Part shown: positions 22,959 through 34,044 of the stretch, piece by piece
Layout of the letters: every line of letters starts with the position of its first letter
Numbering within the stretch: position 1 is the stretch's first letter
Origin: Phycomyces blakesleeanus NRRL 1555(-)
Taxonomy: Eukaryota > Mucoromycota > Mucoromycetes > Mucorales > Phycomycetaceae
Direction of reading: 5' to 3'
Assembly (NCBI RefSeq): GCF_001638985.1
Contig: NW_017265165.1
Coordinates: 38,912-102,911 of the forward strand
DNA: 64,000 nucleotides
Made by a program: the position numbers and the translations under genes
Notes under the pieces: generated by a model
Told to the model about the DNA's origin: nothing
The model's input: only the letters and a program-made list of their open reading frames with translations
The model's database searches: none

Positions 22959-24737
22959 ATGAGCATAAACGATTTGTCAGTTTTGACATTAAACTGCTGG
23001 TAATATACTTTATTGAAAGTATCCTTTCTCTTTCTTTATTTCATACTTGTTTCATTTTCAGATAGACTAGTAACTCATCTCGAAAATAGGGGACTTTATT
23101 TTATTGCTAAGCAGCGAAAGACACGATTAAGAGCAATTGCAGATGCATTGAGTAATGAGAATCATGACATTGTTACGTTGCAAGAGATTTGGATGCTAGA
23201 AGATTTTGAATATTTGAAATCCAAAGTCGAGAATGTTTTGCCATTCTCCAATTATTATTACAGGTATTCTACAATAAGAAAAGAACAAAGAGACACATAT
23301 CGGAAGCAAGCTTGTCGTATAAAGGACAAGAAAGAACATTATTATAAATAATTGTGTGTGGGTCTGTGTAGTGGTGCCCTCGGTAGCGGTTTGGCTATCC
23401 TTTCTCGGTTCCCAATTGTTTCGACCTCCTACTTTCGATACACCTTGGCAGGTCGACCACTCAAAATATTCCATGGTGATTACTATGTAGGCAAAGGATG
23501 TGCATCAGCATGTATAAATCATCCGGATATTGGGATCATCGAAGTGTTTACTACTCATGTAAGCCAATATTTCTACAGTTTTTCTTATATCACATCATTC
23601 AAATGATTGAATATATTAAACACCCTTCTTTAATCTGTTGTGTCGTAGCTTCATGCAGGGTACGGAGATGTCGATGAATACGAAGGTCATCGTGTAACCG
23701 AATCCTGGGAGTTGTCCAACCTTTTGAGAGCATCTGCTGCCCAAGGAAGACAAGTTATTGCTGTAATTATATCCATCGACTATTATACAGAATCGTATGA
23801 AATTTATTCTTTCTCTCTTACTTAATAGACTGGTGACTTTAATAGCATTCCTACAAGTTACAACTATGCATTGCTTAAAAAGCATGCATTCATGACTGAT
23901 GCTTGGCTCGAAGCACACAGCGAGAGACTTTCACAGACTGGACTTGATCCAGGCCATCGTAGCCCTCACGAATGTATTCAACATCTTGGAATAACTTGCG
24001 ATTCTCCTGCAAACACTTGGTCTAAGCATTTTCTTAAACAACAACCTCACTCCAAACAAGTCGGTGACCGTCTTGACTATATTTTCTACCGGCGTACTTC
24101 TCAAATTACATGCACTGGATCTGTGGTGGCCATGACAGACTATATTCCTGGTACTCAAATGTGCTACTCAGATCATTTTGCAGTACAAGCAACCTTCTCA
24201 ATCAATTCACAGCCTACGCAAGTTAATTCGACAAGTCCGTCAGCCGTTCAATTATCCAATCCTTCTTTCACCACCTTTCCTCTCTCAATTGCTCAAGCTG
24301 TTCTGACTTTGCTTCGTCGAGACCAAGTCGCCACACGAAAGACAGCGTACAGACTTCTCTTATTGTTTGGTGTTGCACTAATTATGTTGCTGTTTCTCTG
24401 TGTTTCTACCGTGGCAGTCTTACCAGATTGGATTGCTCCAAAAGACGAGAGTCAGCTTAAATTCTTGCTTGGGAGTTTGGCAAGCAGTCTTGTGATGATT
24501 ATCTCTGCTGTTATCGCTACAATCTGTGTGGTTGTCGGTTTTGTATTTGGGCACACTGAAGAACGCGCTTTGAGACAGTTTATCGAAGAAATTCAGCTTT
24601 TGGTAGCTTCCATCCAAGAAGACAGCCGATCGGACGCTCCATTTGTACACCTATCAAATCAAGCGAGCGACAATCCTTCACGTGAGACATTTTATAATGA
24701 ATTCAATGAAAGAACAAGGCTTTTAGATGATGCTTGA
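22959..24737 (+). CDS. ISC1: Neutral sphingomyelinase / inositol phosphosphingolipid phospholipase C
   Basis: It releases ceramide from complex sphingolipids in membranes. Exons are 22959-22999, 23090-23263, 23372-23558, 23649-23762 and 23829-24737, 1425 nt, giving 474 residues, similar to yeast Isc1. The first exon is only 41 nt and encodes MSINDLSVLTLNCW. The conserved LNCWGLYFIAKQRKTRLRAI spans the first intron, which fixes the splice sites. Catalytic residues are visible in IVTLQEIWM (Glu about 46), TGDFNS (Asp about 175, Asn about 177), GDRLDYIFY and YSDHFAVQ (final Asp-His). Two strongly hydrophobic segments near 349-373 and 384-414 give the C-terminal membrane anchor typical of the family. 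Promoter DNA directly abuts a Tc1/mariner remnant. Confidence 0.92.
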
Positions 24738-25846
24738 GATCCAATACCTCCTTAGTTTACTAGCCCAATATATTTATTATTATTTTATAAATGTATGAAA
24801 AAAACTACATTAATATTTTGTTTATTTGATTCATAATGTACTATAGAAGTAGAATATTTTCTCATGTCTTTCTAAAATAAAAGGGCAATGTCATGATAAA
24901 ATGAACCTTAGTTTTTTTCTGGTTTAAAAAAAAGTGAGAACTGTGCCTTTAATCGCGCTATACAGGCTCATAACCGCCATTCTTTATTATGTAAAAAAAT
25001 GGCAACATGTTGCTACTTTTTTTTTAGCCATAGTGAGATCTATTGTTGATAGTTAGACCCTGTTGTCAGTCTTTTCTACCTGTTCATTTGTAGACGTGCA
25101 ATGAAAAGCGTCGTCAAATGTAAAAGAATATTGTTCTGTGAATCTGGTCATATCGATCTTTGTTCTCATGGCTTTCTGACAAGTTATTAAGTTTCACGTT
25201 TTCCTTTATAATACTTTTTTCTTTTATATGAATACAGGTTTCAATTCACGGTCAAAATATATAATTAATGGTCTCTAAATACAGGATTTTGCATACGAAT
25301 GTGTTATGTAAGAATATATATTGATTGACAGAGAGCTATTACTATGAAAAAAAATGCGTGTTTAGGGGTGTATTTTTAAAAGTGTGACTATTTTTGAACC
25401 ACAATAATAGCAAAAAAAAATGAAATTGAAACGTATCTATATATAAATATACAAAAGCAAGAAAGAATAGTGCTTAATAAAAATTCCACTTTAGAATCAA
25501 GGAGATTACAGTATGGTAAAAAAAAATGTGATTTTAGTAAGAGATTTTTGCAAGATATTCCGGGATCTAAGGTGTGTTTTAAAGGTAGTACGTCTGTTAA
25601 TGATCATTGGGAATAAAAAGTATGAATGCACATAAAATGAAATATAGTAAAATAAAGTTATATAATAGAAATCTGTTTTTATATCAGTCCTGTGCCGGGC
25701 TTGGGAAAATTCGTCGGGTCCGGCGTGAAACTGCGATATTTTCGAACTTACGAATTCATTTTATTTTTAATAGCAGTGATATTTAAACTGAGGAAGCAAG
25801 AACAACTTTTCTCTCTGCGTGACCCGTAGCTCTTTGTCCTTCAACT
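24738..25846. other. Intergenic DNA, no gene seen
   Basis: AT-rich spacer between two plus-strand genes. A GC-richer patch at 25686-25735 stands out from the rest but shows no motif I can name. Confidence 0.5.
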
Positions 25847-28699
25847 ATGCTCCCACGATCACTTTTCTCTGCGTCGTCCTTGAGACCAGGGACCAGCCAT
25901 AGTCAAACTAGTGAGAACAATAAATATAATACAACAACAAAAAAATATTTTATTAAAAGCAAATAATATTTTGAGATCGTCCCACAACCGTTGCATCCAC
26001 TTCTGCCAGGATAGACGATCCAACGCATGACCAAGACCCTGTTGAAGATTCCACTTCTTCCTCAGAAAGTGATCAAGAAGATACATCCATTGTGACCAAT
26101 TCAATTTCTACGGACATGGTTTCTGGTACCCCTCCTACATCATGTCAAGGAGAATTGCAAGATTTATTGCTCAAAGTACTTAAGAAAATAATATATTCAA
26201 GTATATACTGTAATTCTAAATCTTTTTTCACTGTCTTTATAGCTCCAGAGGCAACAAACAAAACAGTTTACATACATTGAAAAGGCTAAAACGTTGAATA
26301 AAGAAATTCAAAAAACCAGTCGACAGATTGCACGTGTTACTAGATTAATGGTAGACCATGCAGCTCATGCACAACAACCATTAATTTACCAAGCAGAAGC
26401 AGGTCCATCTAGTCCACAGCCAGCACTCAACCATTCGTGTGCTCACCTCCCAAGACAATCAAAAGTAACTCCAAACCTACATCTTCGACAGTCTACGAAG
26501 GCTTCCTCCTCCTCCTCCTCAGTTACTACACACAAAAGACCTTTACCGCAAGGAAGCGAAGGACACAGGTCCCCAAGACGACTTCGTTCCAACTCTACAA
26601 TTCCGGAGCATATTATGCCTCCGCTCTCAATGGTAAAATAATAATGCCAATACATATTTTTAACATTGCATAAAGTAGTTAAGTATATATATATATGTAT
26701 ATAAAAAAAACCTTGTGCTTTTGTGTGTACGTACATTAGCCGCCTCCAGTACCATACGAATCCGTGGAATGGGAACCGGCAGCATCTGATAAATGCGATC
26801 TTTACTTGCGCCGTAGCCAAGCATCAGATGGATCTAGCTTAGCCAAAAAACCTCGAAGTATATTGTTCGGTCAACCTGGTCCAAATGAATCAGATGCTAT
26901 GGAAAATCTTATGCTTATGACTTCTCTAGACGGGTAAAACAAATCAAAGTTTCTGTATTTATTTATCTTTAAAGAGACAATTCGCTAACACTTGCATAAT
27001 TTAACACTAAAAAAATAACAGTGACCTTCAGTTCTGGTAAGTTTCCTATATGGTCGTCGTTTGAAGGTCAAATCTCAAAGGTTTCTTTTCTCTCTTTCTC
27101 TAACGCTCTTCGGGAAAAATAGGGATTCATCTACACGACGGTAAAGTAGTAGCAGTAGCAGTAGATGTAGCTGTAGCTGTAGTAGATATATATATTCTTT
27201 TATGTAAAATGGGTTTTTATTTAAACATCATTATTGATATATTTGCCTACAGAAACATCAAAACTCTTGAAAAAGATCGATTTTTTCAGTCATGGATTGA
27301 AGATATCTGCTGGGTTACACCTTCTACTCTTGCTACCTGCCCAGCACCGCGAAGAGATAAGCTTATTATACCAGATGATAATGAGACGGTCTCACTTGTT
27401 CACATTAAATCTGTCACCGATGTAAGAAACTTATTACCTACAAAATCTATTATATTGTATATCTTACTTTTCTGTGCGGATTATTATTTAATTATCTAGA
27501 CTTCAGTAGATGGAAGAGTACAAAAACTGAGTGAATTTCCTCACGAAAAGGGATTCTCGGTAATATCACCCATTGATCTTAGCCATGCAAACACTTCCGC
27601 CTATGAACGCGCTACTTTCATTACTGGTAGTTACGATAAGTCTTTAGTAAGATATAAAAAAAAAGTTAAATGCATTTTGCTGATTTTTGAATCAACAGTT
27701 CATCTGGGATATGAGGCGTGAAGGCGAAAACGATGACTTCGAACTTGAAGCTACACACAATGTTCCTATTAAGCACACATCCCATCCACAAACATTGTGT
27801 TTTAGTAAATATCATAACCGCTTGTTTTCTGGGGGAGCCGATGAAAAATTTATTACCTTTGATGCCCAAGCTCAAAGGACTATATCAGAACTCAAATTTC
27901 CAAGCAGGGTAAGGAAGAATAAGTATACTGATAAAGTAACATACTGGCATCATTATTTTAAAAGAAAAAATGAAAGCACAAGATAGACTAACCTTGTAAT
28001 TATGTTTGTACTTGTCGGATATATACTGTATAGGTCAACAATATTATCCAGAGTCCTATATCTCCAGACTTGCTTATAATCAGGTAAATAGAATGATTGT
28101 ATGTTGTAGACATTATAATAACACATCATAAAATATGATTGCAGTCTGTCCACTAGGAATGATCAATTTTCTCTGTATGATCAGCGTTGTAGTGAACCAG
28201 ATCCTGTTGTATTGAGATTTGGTCACCAAGAAACAGTAAATGTATCGCGTTATGTTAGTCCTGACTGGAATTCAAACGGCCACATGATAGTGTGTGGTAG
28301 CCAAACAGAACCAAAAATTCACTTTTGGTAATTATAAAAAGAAAGAGAAAAGAAATTGCTCTATGTAATGGTATCCACGATATACCTTTGCTTATTATGA
28401 TAATATTTGTGTTCTCTCTTATTTATTTTAGGGATCTTCGCTACAATGGTGCTGCTCGCGGCCCTTGCTTTAGCTTTGAGACTATGGGTAAGCTATGCAC
28501 TAATTATGAACCGCCTAGGATATACATATAAAACATTTGTGATATTAATGATGAATTATTTACACTAATAGGAAAATCCAAGATTCTGAAGTCCATGTTT
28601 TTGCCCAAACGTAACACTGTTTTGTCTGTATCGTCTACACACATTATAACATGGACTGATTATACAGTCCAGCCAGATTCAATCATAAAAACATTCTGA
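25847..28699 (+). CDS. WD40-repeat protein with disordered N-terminus
   Basis: Thirteen proposed exons: 25847-25910, 25976-26175, 26243-26632, 26740-26933, 27022-27036, 27123-27140, 27253-27421, 27500-27646, 27699-27908, 28034-28083, 28145-28327, 28432-28487 and 28572-28699. They total 1824 nt, giving 607 residues with matching phases. Residues 1-280 are Ser/Thr/Pro-rich with a probable coiled coil (KAKTLNKEIQKTSRQIARVT) and a basic patch (SPRRLRS). The rest forms a WD40 propeller: DGDLQFWDSS, SYDKSLFIWDMRREG, FSGGADEKFITFDAQ, RNDQFSLYDQR, GSQTEPKIHFWDLR and THIITWTDY. Exons 5 and 6 are only 15 and 18 nt. I cannot assign it to a named family. Scaffolding is the usual role of such proteins, but that is inference. 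Confidence 0.8.
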
Positions 28700-29181
28700 A
28701 CGTACACAATTCAATGTTTTCCTTTAGTATATCTTAACGATTATACATTCCAAATTATTTCTGCCCTATTGAGTGAAAATTATAAAAGCCCAAAGTTTAT
28801 CATACAAAATATACATTGTGCTATAATAATGAGTATGTAAAAGGTTAAATCGAAAGTGAACAATCATTCTTTTTGTTGTTTAAAGAAAAATATCTGCAAA
28901 TAATTTGTGGAATATATATATAAATACATAAATATATTTATATGTAATGAAGATCAGACAGTAGACCTCCTATTATACTATAAATGATCAAGTAAACCAT
29001 AGTAGTAATAGACTAGCCATATTCTACCTGCTTCTACCTCTTCTCTATATACCCATTCTTGACTGTGTTTATTATCTTGATAACGCTCTGTGCTAAATAA
29101 TTACAAGATTTGTCATTACACAATGAGGTAAATTTTCGAATCACACATTTACTGTGAGAGCATTTACACAACACCTTTTGG

Positions 29182-29590
29182 TGGTGGAAATAGCAATAGA
29201 GTCATTTTTAAATCTATCGATATCTCCATGAATATTTGTCTGAAACTTTTCAAACAAGCACTGACCGCCATAAATTAGCTTTATAGACAGCTTTACTAAT
29301 AGAAAAAAAACCTAAAATGCTTGATTTGTTTTAGGTGTATGTCTTGAAGGAACTTTGGGATCAAGCATCCTTGACTGGTGTAAATATCGAAATTGGCATT
29401 TTTCATCCCTCGATATCTCCACTAATATTGATCTGTTTTTGGTCAAATAAGCACTGGGTATCATGGATCGATTTGGTCAACACCTTTACTTAGTAGCAAA
29501 AAACACAAAGTTTTGATTTTTTTTTAGGTGTATACCCTGAGGGAAATTTTGGATCTAACATGTTTGCGTGGTGTAAATATCCAAAATCTT
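29182..29590 (+). repeat. Degenerate tandem repeat, period about 193 bp
   Basis: Units 29182-29375 and 29376-29568, with a partial third from 29569. Each begins TGGTG(G/T)AAATA and contains TC(G)ATATCTCCA(T/C)(G/T)AATATT, AAGCACTG, TTTTAGGTGTAT and TTTTGGATC- or TTTGGGATC-like words. The two full units differ at many sites, so the duplication is old. Confidence 0.65.
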
Positions 29591-31589
29591 ATTAGTAAAT
29601 TGTTTTTTAGAGTGAAAAAATGGGATATTTTGCTTATTATTTGAGAAATCAATGTCAAACAACGTCTAAATGATGGATCTTAATGTACTCCACCAGGTTG
29701 CTAATATATACAAAGTAGCTTGACTTAACCAATCCAGATTTATAGCTGAATTTCAAGATTTGATTTGCCATTTTGATCACAATTCCCTTTTTTTATTACA
29801 TTTTTCATTTCACCAGTAAATTCCATAATGTTCAATGTGCATTTATATCATATAAACCAACCTAACCAGTCTTTGAACGATCCAAACACTATCATAGCCT
29901 CCAATTGACACACAATACGATCTCGAAGCTCATAAAAAATAGATCCTTTTATTCTGACTATCGCATATACAAATTCTTTTTATTTTTAAGATGCTTTTAA
30001 ATAATTATACTTTGAGGATCTGTGAATGCTATTACTACAATATCTGATCTATTCCGTGCCTATGCGTGTTCTCTTGGATCTTTGTGCTTTGAAGGTCTGC
30101 GAATAATTTATATAATTTAACCTAAACCAACGTACCTTCCTGTAATATATAATAAACCCCGACGTTCAAACGACTTGGAGAGATCGAGGCTCAAGAAATA
30201 AAATAGCTATCAAGCGTGTAAAACAGATATTTTGGCATAGCGATTTCCTTCTAAAGGTCTTTACTAAATCCTACAAAATAAAAGCAAGCCTTTTTAAAAG
30301 ACCTCTCTCTTGTGTTTTGCTGTATCTTGTATTGTTCACTATTAAAAAGTATATACGCTTTTTGGTATCATATATAAAGCTTTAGATATTATTCTTGTAA
30401 CAGTCAAAACTCTATTATATTTTTAAGAAAATCAATCAGACATCGACTGTACATATATATACCAAGTACGTTCAAGAGTTTAACAACTTTTAAACGCGTG
30501 TGCCTTCTGTTTTTTACCCTAAAAACTGTCGCTTTCTACCATGAGTGGCTGTTAAAAGGATGCGCGAATCAACATCGGACGTCAGGCTGAATGAGAAAAC
30601 TAGAGAATTGATCTTTAATGCGCAATGTTCTGACAAACTCATTTCTGCAAGAACATGATGAGAGTTATATATAAGCTAATGAGCTATTCGCATGAGCAGA
30701 ATTGTAGTTTTTGATGGTAAATAAGGTTTCGCATCGTTGTCGCTCGTCTTTTTCTCTTTTTTGTGTCCTTTTTTGTTTACTTTTTGCTTTTTTTTTATAG
30801 TCTTTAGCTCTAGTAGTCACATGCATATGAAAATAGTCACGCATTTTTTCTCTCAGTTTTTTTTGAAGGGGCACACGTCAGCGATGAAAGGATGCAAGAG
30901 ATGTATAAAGTAGATGGAAGACTCCATTCACTTTAGTTTTCTTCACTGAAAAGGAACTCGGGAAACTTAACTCCGTTAAAGTAGTTGAATTGACGATTGA
31001 CGTTCTTTCAAAAAAAAAAAAAAGAGTGTGTGTGTGTTAGGTATCACCACACTCGTCTGTATTTTTTTTTTTTGGAATTGGTTTAAGTTTAGCCAAAAAG
31101 TACAATATGACTGTATTGAGGCTTTAATAATATTTTATAGAGTTAGAAATCTCGATAAAATAAGAGACATATAACGATTCTTAAAAGAAAGAAATAAAGG
31201 TGCAGCGGTTTCTATCAGAGAAAAATCCAACAATTTTTGTATCGAAAATACAAATATATGGGAATTGTATAATACAAATATACATATTTGGTCCAATAAA
31301 TTAATTGAAAAAAGGACAAAGTCCTATGGTAGTCCCTGCTTAAAGCTCCGGATCATTAATATCGTCCGTGTGTGGATGTATAGAAAATACCATCAGTGTC
31401 GTGTCCCAGATATACAAATATACTATCGAGTTTATGAATATATATATAATGCACTGCTTAATCATATAAATTACTCTTCTTTCAAAAAAAATCTATTGTT
31501 ATTCATAGTGTTCTTAGCTCTTGGGTCATACCTTTTCCCGCCGAAAAGATAAATAAAAAGAAACATTATGTAAAGGTGGCCAGGAGCCA

Positions 31590-31800
31590 AATTTCGATAT
31601 TGTTTTTTTTTTGGATCGAAAAAAATCAACATTTTGATCAATATTTAAGTAATCAGTGTGAAACAGCGTTTAAATGGTAAATTGTAATGTGATTCACCAG
31701 GTTAATTACACATCTAAAAGCACTTTACTTAACAACTGTGTATCTATAGCTGATTTTCTGCCTTTAATTTACCATTTTGATTAAAAGGATCAGTGATCTT
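31590..31800 (+). repeat. Dispersed repeat related to about 29600-29790
   Basis: Both stretches share, in the same order, TTTTGATC/TTGAGAAATC-like sequence, CA(A/G)TGT(C/G)AAACA(A/G)CGT(C/T)TAAATG, a CCACCAGGTT/TTCACCAGGTT word, ACTTAAC, TTATAGCTGA or CTATAGCTGA, and CCATTTTGAT. This is an unclassified repeat family. Confidence 0.55.
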
Positions 31801-32022
31801 AAGGGCACGATGTTTCCGAGATGGGATCCAGCATTTCATGTTAGAGTATAACATTTCAAAGTAGTATGTTATATAGCTATTTTACTATATATAGCAGACT
31901 GTTAGGTAGCAGTATCAAGCTATATATATAAAAGTATATAATTGACATAATATTTCTATACTTAACTAGAGCCATTATTTTACCTTATATAAGAAAGGAT
32001 GTGAACTTGTAGCAATTTATGA

Positions 32023-32187
32023 AAATTACTACAAATCCATGTCCTTTCTATCATATCGAACTTTGGCTGTAACGCATCCAGCTATAGGTTTGGGCAAGAA
32101 GCAGGTCTTAATGATCCGGGTTTTGAGCGTTGTCTCGCAGAATGTGTTGTCCGTAAAGAACACTGTTGGAATTATTGTTTTTTTTAA
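32023..32187 (+). pseudogene. Small cysteine-rich open frame, possible decayed gene
   Basis: One plus-strand frame without a start codon encodes NFGCNASSYRFGQ then EAGLNDPGFERCLAECVVRKEHCWNYC before TAA. Cysteine spacing C-x3-C-x6-C-x3-C is typical of small helical-hairpin or secreted cysteine-rich proteins. An adjoining frame at 32166-32360 adds two more cysteines, but joining them needs a frameshift. No signal peptide or ATG is found in frame, so it is either a relic or an exon whose partner I cannot find. Confidence 0.3.
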
Positions 32188-32451
32188 TAAAAACAATAGA
32201 TGATATGTATTCTTATTACACGACTACGGCTTACAAGGATAGACAATGCTTGTATATATCCTTGAAGGTAAAGAACAAACAAAACGTAGAAGCATCTTTT
32301 GGGTGTATGAATTTTATACTAGATGGTATGGCATTAGAGTGTATATCTTGGTTTCCATAAATTCATAGTATACTGTCATTAATAGTAGTATCAATAAAGT
32401 TTATTAACAAATAGTAATAATATGAAAGTGAAGAAAAGAAAGGGTATTTAT

Positions 32452-34044
32452 CTATAAAAGAAGCCGGCGAACAGATCCACATTGCACTTTAACATATTCT
32501 TTTTGGTCTTGTAAGTCACTTTTACTTCTTTCACAGTGAGGTATCCGTTGCGGCCGCTCATCATTGTTGAGTATAGATGTTTGTGGCAGAACTAAGGCTA
32601 GCCTTTGTAATTTTGGTCTGTCTGTGCCAACATTTGACTTGTAAAACATCACTCTCTTAACACACAAGGTGCGTAGATGCAGAGAAGAAAGATCAAGTGA
32701 TAATGCCTGGCCGTGCGACGTTGCTTCGTCAGTTCTCAAAATGAGATCCACCAAACCCAGTGTCTTAAGCTCTGTACATCTTTTAGAAAGGAAAGTAAGC
32801 TCAGAAGAATTGAGAAATCCAGCCGTGAGCACAATGGCTTGGATTGAATGTGCCGGAGCTGTAGCTTCAACGTGAAGGCGGGATACGTTTATGTACAAAG
32901 ATTCAAGTGAGACACATTTGTCGAGAATTCGATCCAGGGAAAGGTGCATTCGCATTCCACGAATGGATAATACCAATAGTCTAGGACAGGTTTTAAACAG
33001 GCTGGGCAGAAGATTGGGATCATCAACATCGCCATGAATGTTTAGTTTAAGAGATTGGAGAGAACTAGAGGATTGCATAATGTCATTGAGGATAGACGGA
33101 ATCTTTTGCGAGCCCCGTTGGTTGATGTAGATAGAGCACTGGATAGATTTGAGATGGACATTTGAGCGATGGAGAAGTAGAAACAGAGCATGTTGTGGTC
33201 TGTGTGTGTAAAACACACCCTCTAAAGTGAGATTGCCTAACTTTTGGAATGAACTTGGCAGAGTTTCGGGAAGTGTGATAATCTCGGTCCCCGAGTCAAA
33301 TTTGGTATCATGATCAATTGTAAGCCATTGAAGTGAGCAAATGTTGGGATACTTGTATGCCCAGTAGATTAACCAATGGGGTTCGAGTGTATTGACCTCC
33401 CATGTCATACAAGTAAGACAGCGTGCTGGACTAAAACTTTGACTACGACTAATAAGCTGAATCTGTTCCGCAGAAAGTTGATCCATCCTGGCTTTTAAAT
33501 ATAGAGTAACCAAACGGGGTAAATTGGTGTGTAGAGCCTCGAGATCTTTCCAGCCAAAAGGAGGCGAGGATGTACCATCAGTGGACTGAATCCAAGAGAG
33601 GGAGGTGAGAGAGGAGAGAGCAGAAAGTGTATATAGGATTGTTTCTTTAGGGACTCGCAGATTGTCGGTGCACAATTCAAGCTTGGTCAAGGATCTCCAG
33701 AGAGTCCAATCCGCAAGCGTAGTATCTAAGCAGTCTGGATGAAGAGCTTCTGGTGATATACAAACGGAACGCAGTTTTGGAAAGTGATTCTGGATCCAGA
33801 AGAGTTGCTGAGGGTTTATGGAGAGAAATGGGTGGAGACATAAGGTTTGTACAGGAAGGCTCTGTTGAATTGAAGAAAGTCCACGGATTTGCTTTTTGGA
33901 TCTAATGTTGAGTTGTTTCCAGAGGGCCTCTGTTGATGGCAATTTCCATGCTTGGCAGACAATAGAGCATTGATTTCTGTCTTTTGTGGAGAGGTATCCT
34001 ATGATTAGAGAAATTATCTCGAACGGAAGATCTGTAACCAGCAT
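32452..34044 (-). CDS. F-box protein with leucine-rich-like repeats
   Basis: An intronless 530-codon gene. F-box proteins recruit substrates to SCF ubiquitin ligases through Skp1. Residues 3-45 (TDLPFEIISLIIGYLSTKDR then NQCSIVCQAWK) match the F-box consensus. The rest consists of irregular leucine-rich segments such as RLVTLYLKARMDQL, SLQSLKLNIHGD, RLLVLSIRGMRMHL, SLESLYINVSRL and ELKTLGLVDLIL, as in the fungal F-box/LRR family. The substrate cannot be predicted. ATG at 34042-34044. Its upstream neighbour on the minus strand is only a tentative small gene. Confidence 0.85.
   Translation of the reverse strand: MLVTDLPFEIISLIIGYLSTKDRNQCSIVCQAWKLPSTEALWKQLNIRSKKQIRGLSSIQQSLPVQTLCLHPFLSINPQQLFWIQNHFPKLRSVCISPEALHPDCLDTTLADWTLWRSLTKLELCTDNLRVPKETILYTLSALSSLTSLSWIQSTDGTSSPPFGWKDLEALHTNLPRLVTLYLKARMDQLSAEQIQLISRSQSFSPARCLTCMTWEVNTLEPHWLIYWAYKYPNICSLQWLTIDHDTKFDSGTEIITLPETLPSSFQKLGNLTLEGVFYTHRPQHALFLLLHRSNVHLKSIQCSIYINQRGSQKIPSILNDIMQSSSSLQSLKLNIHGDVDDPNLLPSLFKTCPRLLVLSIRGMRMHLSLDRILDKCVSLESLYINVSRLHVEATAPAHSIQAIVLTAGFLNSSELTFLSKRCTELKTLGLVDLILRTDEATSHGQALSLDLSSLHLRTLCVKRVMFYKSNVGTDRPKLQRLALVLPQTSILNNDERPQRIPHCERSKSDLQDQKEYVKVQCGSVRRLLL

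Larger units (their letters stand above)
28700..32451. other. 3.7-kb gene-free, repeat-rich stretch
   Basis: No complete gene is visible. It contains a degenerate tandem repeat (29182-29590), a dispersed repeat pair (about 29600-29790 and 31590-31800) and a short imperfect hairpin at about 31994-32060. A small cysteine-rich open frame lies near 32023-32187. Frames at 30665-30874 (minus, GTG start, lysine-rich) and 31265-31552 (plus) look accidental. Confidence 0.55.

Noticed and set aside
25859..26104. 81-codon minus-strand frame
   Set aside because: It overlaps exons 1 and 2 of the WD40 gene on the other strand and shows no domain.
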